Shown piece after piece: positions 1 through 5,553 of a DNA stretch of 5,553 nucleotides. Source of the stretch: Methylophilus sp. (GTDB taxonomy: Bacteria; Pseudomonadota; Gammaproteobacteria; Burkholderiales; Methylophilaceae); assembly GCA_027489475.1 (NCBI GenBank), contig JAIXZQ010000100.1, forward strand, positions 1 to 5,553, in the 5' to 3' direction. The position numbers were made by a program, and so were the translations under genes. Under the pieces are notes generated by a model. That model made no database searches, was not told the DNA's origin, and was given only the letters and a program-made list of their open reading frames with translations. Every line of letters starts with the position of its first letter. Position 1 is the stretch's first letter.

Positions 1-1
1 C

Positions 2-112
2 ACAAGAGGGGGGGTGGTGACTTGGGGTGCGGCTATGGACACCGCGCCTTTGCCCGTTCCCACCTCTGACTATGTAACGCGCGCGGTGAGCTTTGTGCAA
101 CGGTCAGGCTAG
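2..112 (+). CDS. C-terminal end of an unrecognised protein (partial, 5' end outside the window)
   Basis: The frame starting at base 2 is open to a TAG at 110-112 and encodes 36 residues beginning TRGGVVTWGAAMDTAPLPVP and ending in SFVQRSG. The other two forward frames stop early here (TGA at 16-18 and at 67-69). The composition looks protein-like (GGVVTWGAAMD, then a Pro-rich turn and an amphipathic end), but I do not recognise the family. The stop lies 32 bases before the transporter start with no obvious terminator between them, so the two could be co-transcribed. A chance open frame of 36 codons in this GC range is possible, so confidence is limited. Confidence 0.4.
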   Translation, partial: TRGGVVTWGAAMDTAPLPVPTSDYVTRAVSFVQRSG

Positions 113-144
113 GCAAAGCCAGTGCCGCGCCGTAAGATGCCGTT

Positions 145-1440
145 ATGCAAGCGCCTCATGCCCACCCCGCTCCCAGCCTCAAACAGATTGCTTTTGCCAG
201 TTTTATTGGCACGGCCATCGAGTTTTATGATTTTTATATTTACGCCATGGCCGCTGCGTTGGTCATCGGACAGGTGTTTTTTCCTGCCAGCGCCCCAGCC
301 ATGCAGTCATTACAAGCCTTGTTGACGTTTGGGCTGGCCTTTATTGCCAGACCGTTAGGCGCGCTGTTGTTTGGCCATTTTGGCGATCGGATTGGACGTA
401 AATCGACGTTGGCGACCTCATTGCTGGTGATGGGGAGCGCCACTTTTCTCATCGGCGTGTTACCAGCGTATGCCGTTCTTGGTGTCTGGGCGCCGATCTT
501 GTTGTGTGTGTTACGGGTTGCGCAAGGCATCGGTCTGGGCGGTGAATGGGCAGGGGCGGCGTGTCTGGCCACTGAGTATGCCCCGCCCCAGCAGCGCAGC
601 TGGTATGGCATGTTTCCGCAACTCGGCCCCGCGGTCGGCTTTTTCTTTGCGACGTTGACTTTTTTGCTATTGAGTTTGGGGCTGACGGAGGCGCAGTTTA
701 TGCAATGGGGCTGGCGCGTGCCGTTTTTGGCCAGTGCTGTGCTGGTGGTCATTGGCTGGTTTGTACGGAGTCGTCTGGCCGAAACTCCGGTATTTTCCCG
801 CGCCCAGCAAGCGCAGTCTGTGCATCGCTGGCCGCTCAAAGCCCTGATTAAACCGCATGCCCACACCTTGCTATTGGGGGCGTTGGCCATGGCTGTCTGC
901 TATCAACTGTTTTATTTGGCTACCGTGTTTTGCCTGAATTACGGCACCACTACTTTGCATATTTCTCGGCCTGTGTTTTTAAGTCTGCTCTGTGTGGCGG
1001 TGCTAGGCATGGCGTTGGCGACGCCACTGGCCGCCAGTTGGTCCGACCGTGTCGGCTGTCGCCCAGTCATGATGTTGGGGCAAGCGCTGGCGATTGTGTT
1101 GGGCGCGCTATTGGCACCGGCCTTAGCCGGTGGTCAGATCGGGCTGATATTGGCTTTTTTATTTGCCGCCTTGTTTTTGATGGGCTTGACCTTTGCGCCC
1201 ATGGGTGCTTTTTTGCCAGGGCTATTTCCCGTTCCTGTGCGCTACAGCGGGGCGGGGCTTAGCTATCAACTCGGAGGCATTTTGGGTGCGTCATGTGCCC
1301 CGGCCATTGCGCAAGCGTTGGTGCAGCAGGGGGGCTTGCCCTGGGTGGGGGCCTATTTGTCACTGGTGGCCTGTATCAGCTTGCTGGCAGTTCGCCAGTT
1401 GCCTGAACCCTCTCATGCGGAAGCAGGCGGGAGCGGATAA
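145..1440 (+). CDS. MFS transporter, metabolite:H+ symporter (ProP/KgtP/ShiA-like) type
   Basis: This 431-residue inner-membrane protein probably imports a small organic solute (carboxylate, amino-acid derivative or osmolyte) with protons; the substrate cannot be read from sequence. The start region [29 protein letters not shown] matches the family pattern of an E-[FW]-YDF-Y in the first membrane helix. The loop 2-3 signature [10 protein letters not shown] is at residues 77-86 (D81). [12 protein letters not shown] is at 124-135, WGWRVPF at 188-194 and LAETPVF at 211-217. A second, weaker loop signature, DRVGCRP, is at 301-307, and [14 protein letters not shown] at 365-378. About twelve hydrophobic segments are visible, and the length is normal for the family. 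The ATG at 145 is the first in frame and has only a weak TAAGA upstream (133-137). The gene ends 46 bases before lgt, whose likely promoter overlaps its 3' end. Confidence 0.93.
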   Translation: MQAPHAHPAPSLKQIAFASFIGTAIEFYDFYIYAMAAALVIGQVFFPASAPAMQSLQALLTFGLAFIARPLGALLFGHFGDRIGRKSTLATSLLVMGSATFLIGVLPAYAVLGVWAPILLCVLRVAQGIGLGGEWAGAACLATEYAPPQQRSWYGMFPQLGPAVGFFFATLTFLLLSLGLTEAQFMQWGWRVPFLASAVLVVIGWFVRSRLAETPVFSRAQQAQSVHRWPLKALIKPHAHTLLLGALAMAVCYQLFYLATVFCLNYGTTTLHISRPVFLSLLCVAVLGMALATPLAASWSDRVGCRPVMMLGQALAIVLGALLAPALAGGQIGLILAFLFAALFLMGLTFAPMGAFLPGLFPVPVRYSGAGLSYQLGGILGASCAPAIAQALVQQGGLPWVGAYLSLVACISLLAVRQLPEPSHAEAGGSG

Positions 1441-1452
1441 GCGCGCCGGGGG

Positions 1453-1458
1453 TATAAT
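1453..1458 (+). promoter_or_regulatory. Candidate -10 element (TATAAT) for lgt
   Basis: A perfect TATAAT lies just after the transporter stop and overlaps the first in-frame ATG of the lgt frame (1457). Transcription from it would begin near 1465, leaving a leader of about 20 bases before the ATG at 1487. No convincing -35 is visible at 16-18 bases upstream, and the preceding bases are GGG rather than an extended TGn, so the match rests on the -10 alone. Confidence 0.4.
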
Positions 1459-1486
1459 GCCGTTTTTTTCATCGAGTGTGTTGCCT

Positions 1487-2278
1487 ATGTTTACGCATCC
1501 TGGCTTTAATCCTGTGGCCCTGCAACTTGGGCCGTTTGGCATACACTGGTATGGCTTGATGTATTTGGTGGGCTTTTTTGGCGGCTTGTGGCTTGGACAG
1601 TGGCAGGTCAAGCGTCTGAAGGCCTTGGACGCAAATAGCCCATGGCGAGCGCAAGATCCAGATGACATGTTGTTTTACATCGCGCTGGGCGTGGTGTTTG
1701 GCGGCCGTCTGGGCTATGTGTTGTTTTATCAGCCCGCTTATTTCTGGCAACATCCGCTCGAAATCGTGGCCTTGTGGCAGGGCGGCATGTCGTTTCATGG
1801 CGGCTTTATTGGGGTCATGCTGGCGATGGCGCTGTTTGCCCGTCGACGCGGCGTGCGCTGGCTACAACTGATGGACTTTGTCGCGCCCTTGGTCCCGATT
1901 GGCTTGGGCGCTGGCCGTTTGGGCAACTTTATCAATGGCGAGCTGTGGGGACGCCCCACACAGGCGGATTGGGGCATGGTGTTTCCTGCCGTAGATCGCT
2001 TGGCACGGCATCCTTCACAGCTGTATGAAATGCTGCTTGAAGGTGTGGTGCTTTTTATTTTGCTTTGGACATTTGCAGGCAAAAAACGCCCAATCGGCGC
2101 AGTTTCAGCCTTGTTTTTGCTGGGCTATGGCAGTGCACGCTTTTTGGTGGAATTTACACGTGAGCCCGACAGCTTTCTCGGCTTGCTGTCTCTGGGGTTG
2201 AGTATGGGGCAGTGGTTGTGTCTGCCTATGGTGCTGGTGGGTGTGCTGATGATGCGTTGGGTCTATCGCCAACCTTAA
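1487..2278 (+). CDS. lgt: Phosphatidylglycerol:prolipoprotein diacylglyceryl transferase Lgt
   Basis: Lgt moves the diacylglyceryl group of phosphatidylglycerol onto the lipobox cysteine of prolipoproteins, the first step of lipoprotein maturation in the inner membrane. From this start it has 263 residues, somewhat shorter than the E. coli enzyme. Diagnostic segments are [12 protein letters not shown] (19-30), MSFHGGFIG (101-109, H104 matching the essential E. coli H103), the family signature [15 protein letters not shown] (143-157, including R144, N147 and E152), HPSQLYE (175-181) and [16 protein letters not shown] (213-228). Seven or so membrane segments are visible. The start at 1487 is preferred over the in-frame ATG at 1457 because family members begin about ten residues before the LQLGP motif and because a TATAAT covers 1453-1458. 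A weak GAG (1474-1476) is the only SD-like sequence. No EcoThyA-type downstream partner follows; the gene converges on a minus-strand gene 13 bases beyond its stop. Confidence 0.97.
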   Translation: MFTHPGFNPVALQLGPFGIHWYGLMYLVGFFGGLWLGQWQVKRLKALDANSPWRAQDPDDMLFYIALGVVFGGRLGYVLFYQPAYFWQHPLEIVALWQGGMSFHGGFIGVMLAMALFARRRGVRWLQLMDFVAPLVPIGLGAGRLGNFINGELWGRPTQADWGMVFPAVDRLARHPSQLYEMLLEGVVLFILLWTFAGKKRPIGAVSALFLLGYGSARFLVEFTREPDSFLGLLSLGLSMGQWLCLPMVLVGVLMMRWVYRQP

Positions 2279-2291
2279 TGTAGCGACAACA

Positions 2292-2564
2292 TCACTGGCT
2301 CGTATCATGATGAGGGCGGGTCGCATGCTCTAAGGTCGTTAGCCAGACCAGCGCATAGGTGCGTGTGTCGCCACACATGTCTAAGGCGGGTTGCAATCCT
2401 GCGCAGCAGGCCGGACGCGATGGCTGTCCAAACAATTTGCAACGCAGGTCGCTATCCAGTTGTATGCACGGCACCCCGGCCGGTTTGCCGTCTGGCATCC
2501 CCGGAATCGGGCTGCTGATAGAAGGCGCGATACAACATGCGCCACAGTGCGGTCGGCAGTCCAT
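2292..2564 (-). CDS. YkgJ-family cysteine-cluster protein (putative metal/Fe-S binding)
   Basis: This small soluble protein of 90 residues is rich in cysteine. It opens with [11 protein letters not shown] and continues [20 protein letters not shown], a strongly conserved signature of the YkgJ / UPF0153 family. Cysteines fall at residues 3, 7, 10, 11, 33, 42, 53, 54 and 64, the last ones within [10 protein letters not shown] and MCGD. The family is proposed to chelate zinc or iron, but its function is not established. I chose the ATG at 2564 because homologues begin right before the CRxxCxxCC motif; an in-frame ATG at 2591 would add nine polar residues (MHHSQTDNT). Neither start has a visible Shine-Dalgarno. 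It lies 84 bases downstream of the CinA-like gene on the same strand, so the two are probably one transcript, and it ends 13 bases from the stop of lgt. Confidence 0.85.
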   Translation of the reverse strand: MDCRPHCGACCIAPSISSPIPGMPDGKPAGVPCIQLDSDLRCKLFGQPSRPACCAGLQPALDMCGDTRTYALVWLTTLEHATRPHHDTSQ

Positions 2565-2648
2565 CGTGTTGTCAGTCTGTGAGTGGTGCATGACTGCAGT
2601 GGTTGGTGGGTCGCATGGTCAGTGTCAGTCGGAGTTTATGCCAGTCAG

Positions 2649-3401
2649 TTAAGCCTGCGGGGGGACTTCTACCCACGGATAGCCCAACGCGGATACGCCT
2701 TGCTTGAGCGCCTGCATACCTGCATAGACCGCCTCGCTCGGCCCTTTGAGACCGACTTCAGTGGTTCGCCGCTGATTGGTGCGCGGCAAACTAAACAGCT
2801 TGAGCGTAGGATAAGCGCTCAGCAGGCTATTCATCAGATCAATCAAATCGCTCTCACCGGCTTCAGTCACCACAATGCTTTGTTCTAGATAATCACGGCT
2901 GTGAAACAGCGCTGGGTAATACGTTTCTAACACCCATTCCACCATGGGGTGCGCCATCTCAGGAAAGCCCGGCACAAAATAGTGTTCATTGAGGCTAAAG
3001 CCTGCCACCCGATTGACTGGGTTAGGAATCAAGGCACTGCCTTGCGGAAAGTCAGCCATCAAGACGCGTTTGGGATAAGCCGTTTCGCCATATTGCGCCT
3101 CGATATTGGCCACCGCTTCAGCATGTCGCTCAATAGGCACCCCAGCGGCTGCCGCGGCACACTGGCGGGTATGGTCGTCTGGCGTTGCGCCTATGCCCCC
3201 AAAGCTAAACACAATGTCACCACGTGCCATGCTGGCACGCAAATGTGCGGTAATGTGTTCTGGAATGTCACCGAGAAAATGGGCCCATGACAGGCTGAGC
3301 CCGCGCGCTGAAAGTAGGCTGATGACTTTTGCAAAATGGGCGTCTTGACGCTTACCCGACAGAATTTCGTCACCAATGATGTAGATACCGATGGACTTCA
3401 T
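2649..3401 (-). CDS. CinA N-terminal-type / MoaB-Mog-fold molybdopterin-binding domain protein
   Basis: The 250-residue soluble protein is a stand-alone version of the N-terminal domain of CinA (competence/damage-inducible protein A), with the fold of molybdopterin-binding MoaB/Mog. Visible signatures are IGDEILSGKRQDAH (9-22), FSFGGIGATPDDHT (65-78, corresponding to the GGxGxTxDD motif), PNPVNRVAGF (126-135) and FVPGFPEMA (142-150, matching the LPGxPxEM segment). The C-terminal nicotinamide-nucleotide amidase (PncC) domain of full CinA is absent; the remaining ~90 residues are a small mixed domain. Family members of full length have ADP-ribose or NMN-related pyrophosphatase activity, but the role of this short form is unknown. 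The ATG at 3401 is the first plausible start and follows AT-rich sequence (GTAAATAAAT) with no Shine-Dalgarno. It heads a likely two-gene operon with the YkgJ-type gene and is divergent from the diguanylate cyclase. Confidence 0.9.
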   Translation of the reverse strand: MKSIGIYIIGDEILSGKRQDAHFAKVISLLSARGLSLSWAHFLGDIPEHITAHLRASMARGDIVFSFGGIGATPDDHTRQCAAAAAGVPIERHAEAVANIEAQYGETAYPKRVLMADFPQGSALIPNPVNRVAGFSLNEHYFVPGFPEMAHPMVEWVLETYYPALFHSRDYLEQSIVVTEAGESDLIDLMNSLLSAYPTLKLFSLPRTNQRRTTEVGLKGPSEAVYAGMQALKQGVSALGYPWVEVPPQA

Positions 3402-3446
3402 ATTTATTTACGCATTTGGGGGTTGTGGGCAACAGCTTTGCACAGC

Positions 3447-3455
3447 ATGATACCA
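3447..3455 (-). promoter_or_regulatory. Candidate extended -10 promoter for the minus-strand pair
   Basis: On the minus strand this reads TGGTATCAT, that is TGn followed by TATCAT, five of six matches to the -10 consensus with an extended -10 motif. Transcription would begin near 3440 and give a leader of about 39 bases before the ATG at 3401. No good -35 is seen at 16-18 bases upstream, which is common for extended -10 promoters. Confidence 0.4.
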
Positions 3456-3561
3456 GCAGGGGCATGATGCATGGTTGACTAGCCTTCAAGATTGAAAAAT
3501 TTTGCCGTAGTTCATTTATGAGCTTTCGTGCGCGTGTCATGTGATGCAGCTAAACGCTGGC

Positions 3562-3586
3562 TTGATTGACACTGCGCATCACTCAA
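3562..3586 (+). promoter_or_regulatory. Candidate operator/promoter: imperfect inverted repeat over a TTGACA -35
   Basis: TTGATTGA (3562-3569) and TCACTCAA (3579-3586) form an inverted repeat with 7 of 8 positions matching and a 9-base gap. A consensus -35, TTGACA, occupies 3566-3571 inside it. The matching -10 is poor (TGGCAT at 3590-3595, 18-base spacing); a TATATA at 3624-3629 is too far for this -35. It would serve the leader frame and the diguanylate cyclase. A repeat of this quality can arise by chance in a region of this size. Confidence 0.22.
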
Positions 3587-3628
3587 CCTTGGCATCCATG
3601 CGCGCTAAATGGGTGCGACAACCTATAT

Positions 3629-3634
3629 AGGGGG
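3629..3634 (+). promoter_or_regulatory. Ribosome binding site of the leader frame (AGGGGG)
   Basis: AGGGGG lies 4 bases before the ATG at 3639 and is the best Shine-Dalgarno-like sequence before any start in this window. It points to translation starting at 3639, not at the SD-less cyclase start at 3686. Confidence 0.45.
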
Positions 3635-3638
3635 CACT

Positions 3639-3701
3639 ATGACTGCGACTGCTGCAAAAGCACACAGTATCCACCCTGACATACCATGCTCGACGGGCTA
3701 G
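3639..3701 (+). CDS. Possible 20-residue leader peptide overlapping the cyclase start
   Basis: A 20-codon frame (MTATAAKAHSIHPDIPCSTG, then TAG at 3699-3701) begins 4 bases after AGGGGG. It overlaps the first 16 bases of the diguanylate cyclase gene in a different frame, so ribosomes ending here could restart at the ATG at 3686. The peptide resembles no known family, has no run of one amino acid that would suggest classical attenuation, and carries no signal peptide. The alternative is that a one-base insertion or deletion between about 3680 and 3698 separates the true cyclase start (3639) from the rest of its frame. Confidence 0.35.
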   Translation: MTATAAKAHSIHPDIPCSTG

Positions 3702-5398
3702 CTCCTGGGAGTGTGGTCTTACTGTCCCGCTATCAGGGCTGGATGGTGGCTTTGTCCTATTTTATTGCTGTGCTGGCGTCGGTGCTGGCCATGCATTTGG
3801 CCGATGTGGCACACCAATTTGAGCGTCAGCATGATCGTCGCATGGCGATGTTGGGCGGCGCAGTGGCATTGGGCGCCGCGATTTGGAGCATGCACTTTAT
3901 TGGTATGTTGGCGTTTGAGTTGTGTGCCACCATTCAATACGAACCCCGTCTGACCCTCATTTCCATCCTGCCTGCATTTGTCGCCTCTTGGGCAGCCATG
4001 CATTGGATCAGCCACCCGCAACATCAGCCGCGCCACCTATGGCTGGGGGGCAGTATTATTGGTGCGGGCATAGGCGTGATGCATTACAGCGGCATGTTGG
4101 CCATGCGCACTTCGGCCTTGCTCAGCTTTCAGCGAGGGTGGGTAGTGCTGTCGGTGGTGGTGGCGGTGTTGTTGTCGGTGCTGGCGCTGTGGGTTAGACA
4201 ACGCTTAGCCCGCTTTGAGCGCTTACGCTATTGGCGCAAGCTGATTACCGGCAGCGTGTTGGGCGCAGCCATCACCCTGATGCATTATGTGGGCATGGCC
4301 GCCGCACAATTCACCGGTGTGCCGGAGTTTGCAACCCCCGTCCCCAGCATAGACCGTTGGTATTTATCTACCCTAGTGACCTTAGGAGCCATGACATTGA
4401 TAGGCGCGGTCATGGCCATGAGTCTGCTGGCCAAACAAAGACAGTTGGCACGCGAGCTGCAATTTAAAGAGCACCAAATGCGGGTGATTTTTCAAAATGC
4501 GATGGACGCCATTGTCATCACCGATGCCAAGGGCAAGATAGACATGGTTAACCGCGCATTTGAAGGCATGTTTGGCTATCCAGCACAACGCGTCATTGGT
4601 CGCTCGATTCAACACATCATTCCCGGTTGGCGGCAACTCAGTACGCCCCGCAAGCGCAGACAAGAGGACAGTGCGGATAGAGTAATCAGCGAGCGTGAAG
4701 GTGTGCATGCCGATGGCCATCGGTTTCCGCTACGCATAGCACTCACCCGTGTCATCGAGCAGCAGCACCCGTTTTTTATCAGCTTTTTAACCGATATGAC
4801 CCTATACCGCAGTCAGCAAACTGCGCTGGAGCGGTTGCTAACCGAAGACCCGCTGACTGGGCTGTTTAACCGGCGCGGATTGCTGAGTATGATGCGTGGC
4901 ATCATCAGCGAACCAGCCGCGCAATTTACCCAGCGCGGGATCATCGTGCTATTTTTGGACCTGGATGGCTTTAAGCCAGTGAACGACCGTCTAGGGCATG
5001 TGGCGGGCGATGAAGTGTTGGTGACCTTGTCGCAACGGTTGCCCAAGTGCTTGCGTGCGCAAGATACGATATGTCGTTATGGCGGCGATGAATTTGTGAT
5101 TTTGTTGCGCTTTAATGCCCCGGCTGACGGACGCCCTAGTGCGACAGGCGAGGTGGCGCATGAATCCCCAGAAGCATTGGTGTCTGCCATCACGGACAAG
5201 CTGTTAGACACCATACGTCAGCCCATCAGACTGCATACGGGTGAGCAGGTGCAGGTCGGGTGCAGTATCGGCGTGGCATATGGATGGCCACAGGATTTAC
5301 CGGCCTTTGAGGCCTTGCTCGCGCAGGCAGACAGCGCCATGTATCTTGCAAAAAAAGGCCAGACTGGCAAGGTGGTGTATGCCAGCGCACAGGCTTAA
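3686..5398 (+). CDS. Membrane-bound diguanylate cyclase, MHYT-PAS-GGDEF
   Basis: The 570-residue inner-membrane protein should make cyclic di-GMP from two GTP. Residues 15-250 form an MHYT sensor with about seven membrane helices and three motif copies: MHFIGM (69-74), MHYSGM (132-137) and MHYVGM (199-204). MHYT domains are proposed to sense oxygen, CO or NO through bound copper; this is a family hypothesis. A PAS domain follows at about 264-375 (VIFQNAMDAIVITDAKGKI, then NRAFEGMFGYP). The GGDEF domain (about 386-566) starts with EDPLTGLFNRRGL, has metal-site LDLDGFK (D425), N433 in PVNDRLGH, and RYGGDEF (464-470). RAQD (457-460), five residues before GGDEF, is a complete inhibitory I-site, so product feedback is expected. 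There is no EAL domain. A loop at about 475-500 is longer than usual. The ATG at 3686 is the first possible start (in-frame TGA at 3677-3679) but has no Shine-Dalgarno; it is overlapped by the leader frame. Confidence 0.95.
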   Translation: MLDGLAPGSVVLLSRYQGWMVALSYFIAVLASVLAMHLADVAHQFERQHDRRMAMLGGAVALGAAIWSMHFIGMLAFELCATIQYEPRLTLISILPAFVASWAAMHWISHPQHQPRHLWLGGSIIGAGIGVMHYSGMLAMRTSALLSFQRGWVVLSVVVAVLLSVLALWVRQRLARFERLRYWRKLITGSVLGAAITLMHYVGMAAAQFTGVPEFATPVPSIDRWYLSTLVTLGAMTLIGAVMAMSLLAKQRQLARELQFKEHQMRVIFQNAMDAIVITDAKGKIDMVNRAFEGMFGYPAQRVIGRSIQHIIPGWRQLSTPRKRRQEDSADRVISEREGVHADGHRFPLRIALTRVIEQQHPFFISFLTDMTLYRSQQTALERLLTEDPLTGLFNRRGLLSMMRGIISEPAAQFTQRGIIVLFLDLDGFKPVNDRLGHVAGDEVLVTLSQRLPKCLRAQDTICRYGGDEFVILLRFNAPADGRPSATGEVAHESPEALVSAITDKLLDTIRQPIRLHTGEQVQVGCSIGVAYGWPQDLPAFEALLAQADSAMYLAKKGQTGKVVYASAQA

Positions 5399-5402
5399 AG
5401 GC

Positions 5403-5438
5403 GCCACTAGCCCGCGCAGGCTGGCTTGTTGTTTAGTT
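5403..5438 (+). terminator. Weak candidate intrinsic terminator after the cyclase
   Basis: AGCC (5409-5412) pairs with GGCT (5419-5422) around a 6-base loop, and GCC (5403-5405) with GGC (5423-5425) across a 3-base bulge. A T-rich stretch, TTGTTGTTTAGTT, follows. The stem is short and bulged and the T tract interrupted, so it is only suggestive; its position 5 bases after the stop codon supports it. Confidence 0.35.
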
Positions 5439-5553
5439 AAGGGCGCAAGTTTCGGTTTGTATAGACTGCGTTAGCCGCTTGTATATGGCGATAGGCGTGC
5501 GCCTTAATGGGCACTCTCCCAATTACTGCCGCTGCCAATTTCCGACAATAACG
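5439..5553. other. Unresolved window end; possible 3' end of a minus-strand gene
   Basis: No convincing forward gene begins here: the ATG at 5507 stops after 13 residues, and the ATG at 5485 stays open to the edge but lacks an SD. On the minus strand two frames enter from the right edge. One encodes LLSEIGSGSNWESAH and stops at 5506-5504; the other runs 38 codons to a stop at 5439-5437. Either could be a gene tail, the first looking more protein-like. AGGC/GCCT around GTGC (5493-5504) forms a small hairpin without a T tract on either strand. Confidence 0.2.

Noticed and set aside
240..890. A 216-codon minus-strand open frame inside the transporter gene
   Set aside because: It lies wholly opposite a clearly recognisable MFS protein, its translation is low in hydrophobic order and rich in Asn, Pro, Cys and Lys as expected of an antisense shadow, and it shows no family motif.
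1193..1486. Extended N terminus of lgt (98 extra codons overlapping the transporter gene)
   Set aside because: The added residues are the transporter read in another frame, Lgt proteins do not carry such an extension, and the likely promoter lies inside it.
2279..2291. A shared terminator between convergent lgt and the YkgJ-type gene
   Set aside because: Only 13 bases separate the stop codons and no hairpin followed by a T tract is visible on either strand.
2359..2652. Plus-strand open frames across the YkgJ-type gene
   Set aside because: They overlap the minus-strand cysteine-cluster protein, whose motif-rich translation is clearly the coding one.
3402..3610. Apparent enrichment of GCAT/ATGC words, including GCATGATGCATG at 3462-3473 and two GCATGAT copies 17 bases apart
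   Set aside because: The same words are about as frequent in the neighbouring coding sequence (for example around 3790-3900), so this looks like general word use rather than a set of binding sites.
3402..3638. A c-di-GMP or molybdenum-cofactor riboswitch ahead of either divergent gene
   Set aside because: I could not find the conserved core sequences or the pairing pattern of these riboswitches on either strand.

Overview
This window is about 5.5 kb of mid-GC proteobacterial DNA. Gene content and protein style (a short Lgt beginning [20 protein letters not shown], a small YkgJ-type cysteine-cluster protein, a stand-alone CinA N-terminal-type protein, an MHYT-PAS-GGDEF protein) fit a Betaproteobacterium best. 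That placement is an inference from protein resemblance; no rRNA or other strong taxonomic marker is present. I see no insertion sequence, phage gene, CRISPR array, tRNA or rRNA.

Layout, left to right. Positions 2-112 hold what is probably the last 36 codons of an unrecognised gene on the + strand. Next is a 431-residue major facilitator transporter of the metabolite:H+ symporter type (145-1440), then lgt, the lipoprotein diacylglyceryl transferase (1487-2278), preceded by a perfect TATAAT that overlaps the first in-frame ATG. lgt converges tail to tail, with 13 bases between stops, on a minus-strand pair: a CinA-N-like molybdopterin-binding-fold protein (3401-2649) followed by a YkgJ-family cysteine-cluster protein (2564-2292). 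A 237-base divergent region (3402-3638) separates that pair from a short leader reading frame (3639-3701). The leader overlaps the start of a 570-residue membrane-bound diguanylate cyclase (3686-5398) with MHYT, PAS and GGDEF domains. A weak hairpin follows, and the last ~115 bases are unresolved.

Function. lgt is a housekeeping envelope gene. The transporter is probably a carboxylate or osmolyte importer of unknown substrate. The minus-strand pair looks like a small operon of poorly characterised conserved proteins. The cyclase has intact catalytic and inhibitory-site residues and no EAL domain, so it should make c-di-GMP in response to a signal sensed by its membrane or PAS domain. The five main genes do not form one obvious pathway.

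I found no clear novel multi-gene system. The points most worth a second look are the short leader frame with the best ribosome-binding site in the window overlapping the SD-less cyclase start, the lgt promoter/start conflict, and the stand-alone CinA-N plus cysteine-cluster pair.
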